Part shown: positions 63,859 through 64,000 of the stretch, piece by piece
How positions within the stretch are numbered: the stretch's first letter is position 1
Layout of the letters: each line of letters starts with the position of its first letter
NCBI RefSeq assembly: GCF_900177625.1
Contig: NZ_FXAU01000001.1
Coordinates: 1,170,644-1,234,643, forward strand
From: Sphingobacterium psychroaquaticum
GTDB lineage: Bacteria > Bacteroidota > Bacteroidia > Sphingobacteriales > Sphingobacteriaceae
Direction: 5' to 3'
Length of the DNA: 64,000 nt
Made by a program: the position numbers and the translations under genes
The notes under the pieces: generated by a model
Seen by the model: the letters and a program-made list of their open reading frames with translations, nothing else
Database searches by the model: none
Told to the model about the DNA's origin: nothing

Positions 63859-64000
63859 TTAAAAAAGATCAAAAAATATTAAAACGGCAAGTGACATGCC
63901 CATACGTTCCAAAATATAGCTTCGTACGAACTTATTTGCCTTCACGATATGCTCGCGTACTGTATTTACGGAAATCCCCAACTCATCGGCTATCTCTTTA
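63859..64000 (-). CDS. ECF-type sigma factor, C-terminal end (cut by window edge)
   Basis: 47 codons are visible, reading KEIADELGISVNTVREHIVKANKFVRSYILERMG and ending IFFDLF-stop. This is the region 4 helix-turn-helix of a sigma-70 family ECF protein. With the FecR/SusC/SusD genes after it, it completes a standard regulated uptake locus. The start lies outside the window. Confidence 0.85.
   Translation of the reverse strand, partial: KEIADELGISVNTVREHIVKANKFVRSYILERMGMSLAVLIFFDLF

Noticed and set aside
1..64000. CRISPR array, rRNA operon, insertion sequences or prophage structural genes
   Set aside because: No regularly spaced repeats, rRNA-like sequence, transposase or phage structural genes were seen on reading the window; divergent or partial forms could be missed.

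Overview
The window looks like chromosome from a Bacteroidota bacterium of the Sphingobacteriaceae, probably Sphingobacterium or a close relative. The signs are two SusC/SusD outer-membrane uptake loci with FecR/ECF regulators, a clade II (Sec-exported) nitrous oxide reductase cluster, leaders mostly without Shine-Dalgarno sequences, and TAnnTTTG -7 promoter boxes. This is inferred from gene content; no database was searched.

Layout. 1-1.87 kb: the end of an integrated element, with a large serine recombinase whose frame runs into a tRNA-Ser(GGA). 2-15.3 kb: housekeeping genes (patatin-like lipase, SpmA/SpmB-like protein, mgsA, OsmC, coaA, MscS channel, accA, tRNA-Arg, acn, rpe, PgpH-type HD phosphodiesterase, tRNA-Ser(GCT)). 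15.3-19.4 kb: a decayed accessory patch with a 17-bp copy of the tRNA-Ser 3' end, a gene frameshifted in a 10-base homopolymer, an esterase, a long perfect hairpin, and an efflux adaptor cut off mid-gene. 19.5-31.5 kb: an ECF sigma/AraC/transglutaminase/FecR/SusC/SusD/DUF4843/PKD-like/TlpA locus. 31.5-33.9 kb: a YjdI-like Fe-S protein and PepF. 34-56.2 kb: an anaerobic and nitrogen-oxide block. 56.2-64 kb: CsbD, two small genes, and a second SusD/SusC/FecR/sigma locus cut by the right edge.

The 34-56 kb block is the main result. It holds an NO detoxification pair (12-TM haem-copper-oxidase-like protein plus flavohaemoglobin), anaerobic ribonucleotide reductase (nrdD, a separate small ORF carrying the glycyl-radical motif, nrdG), a probable copper-acquisition operon (small Cys/His protein, copper-binding lipoprotein, OprC/NosA-like receptor, MbnP-like, MbnH-like), an iron-sulfur repair operon (MIP18-like, a second 12-TM protein, DUF2249 protein, Ric), the nos operon (cytochrome c, nosZ, membrane protein, nosL, nosD, nosF, nosY) and a Crp/Fnr regulator. 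Five 18-bp dyads of the form TTRTG-N8-CAWWA lie in front of these units. Each is centred exactly 36.5 bp upstream of the last G of a TAnnTTTG box, and the dyad between nrdD and the copper operon has a correctly spaced box on both sides. Six promoters with identical geometry point to one compact regulon, probably controlled by the Crp/Fnr protein at 55565-56173. It would join N2O respiration, copper supply for NosZ, NO defence, Fe-S repair and anaerobic DNA precursor synthesis. No nitrate, nitrite or NO reductase is in the window, so a non-denitrifying N2O reducer is possible.
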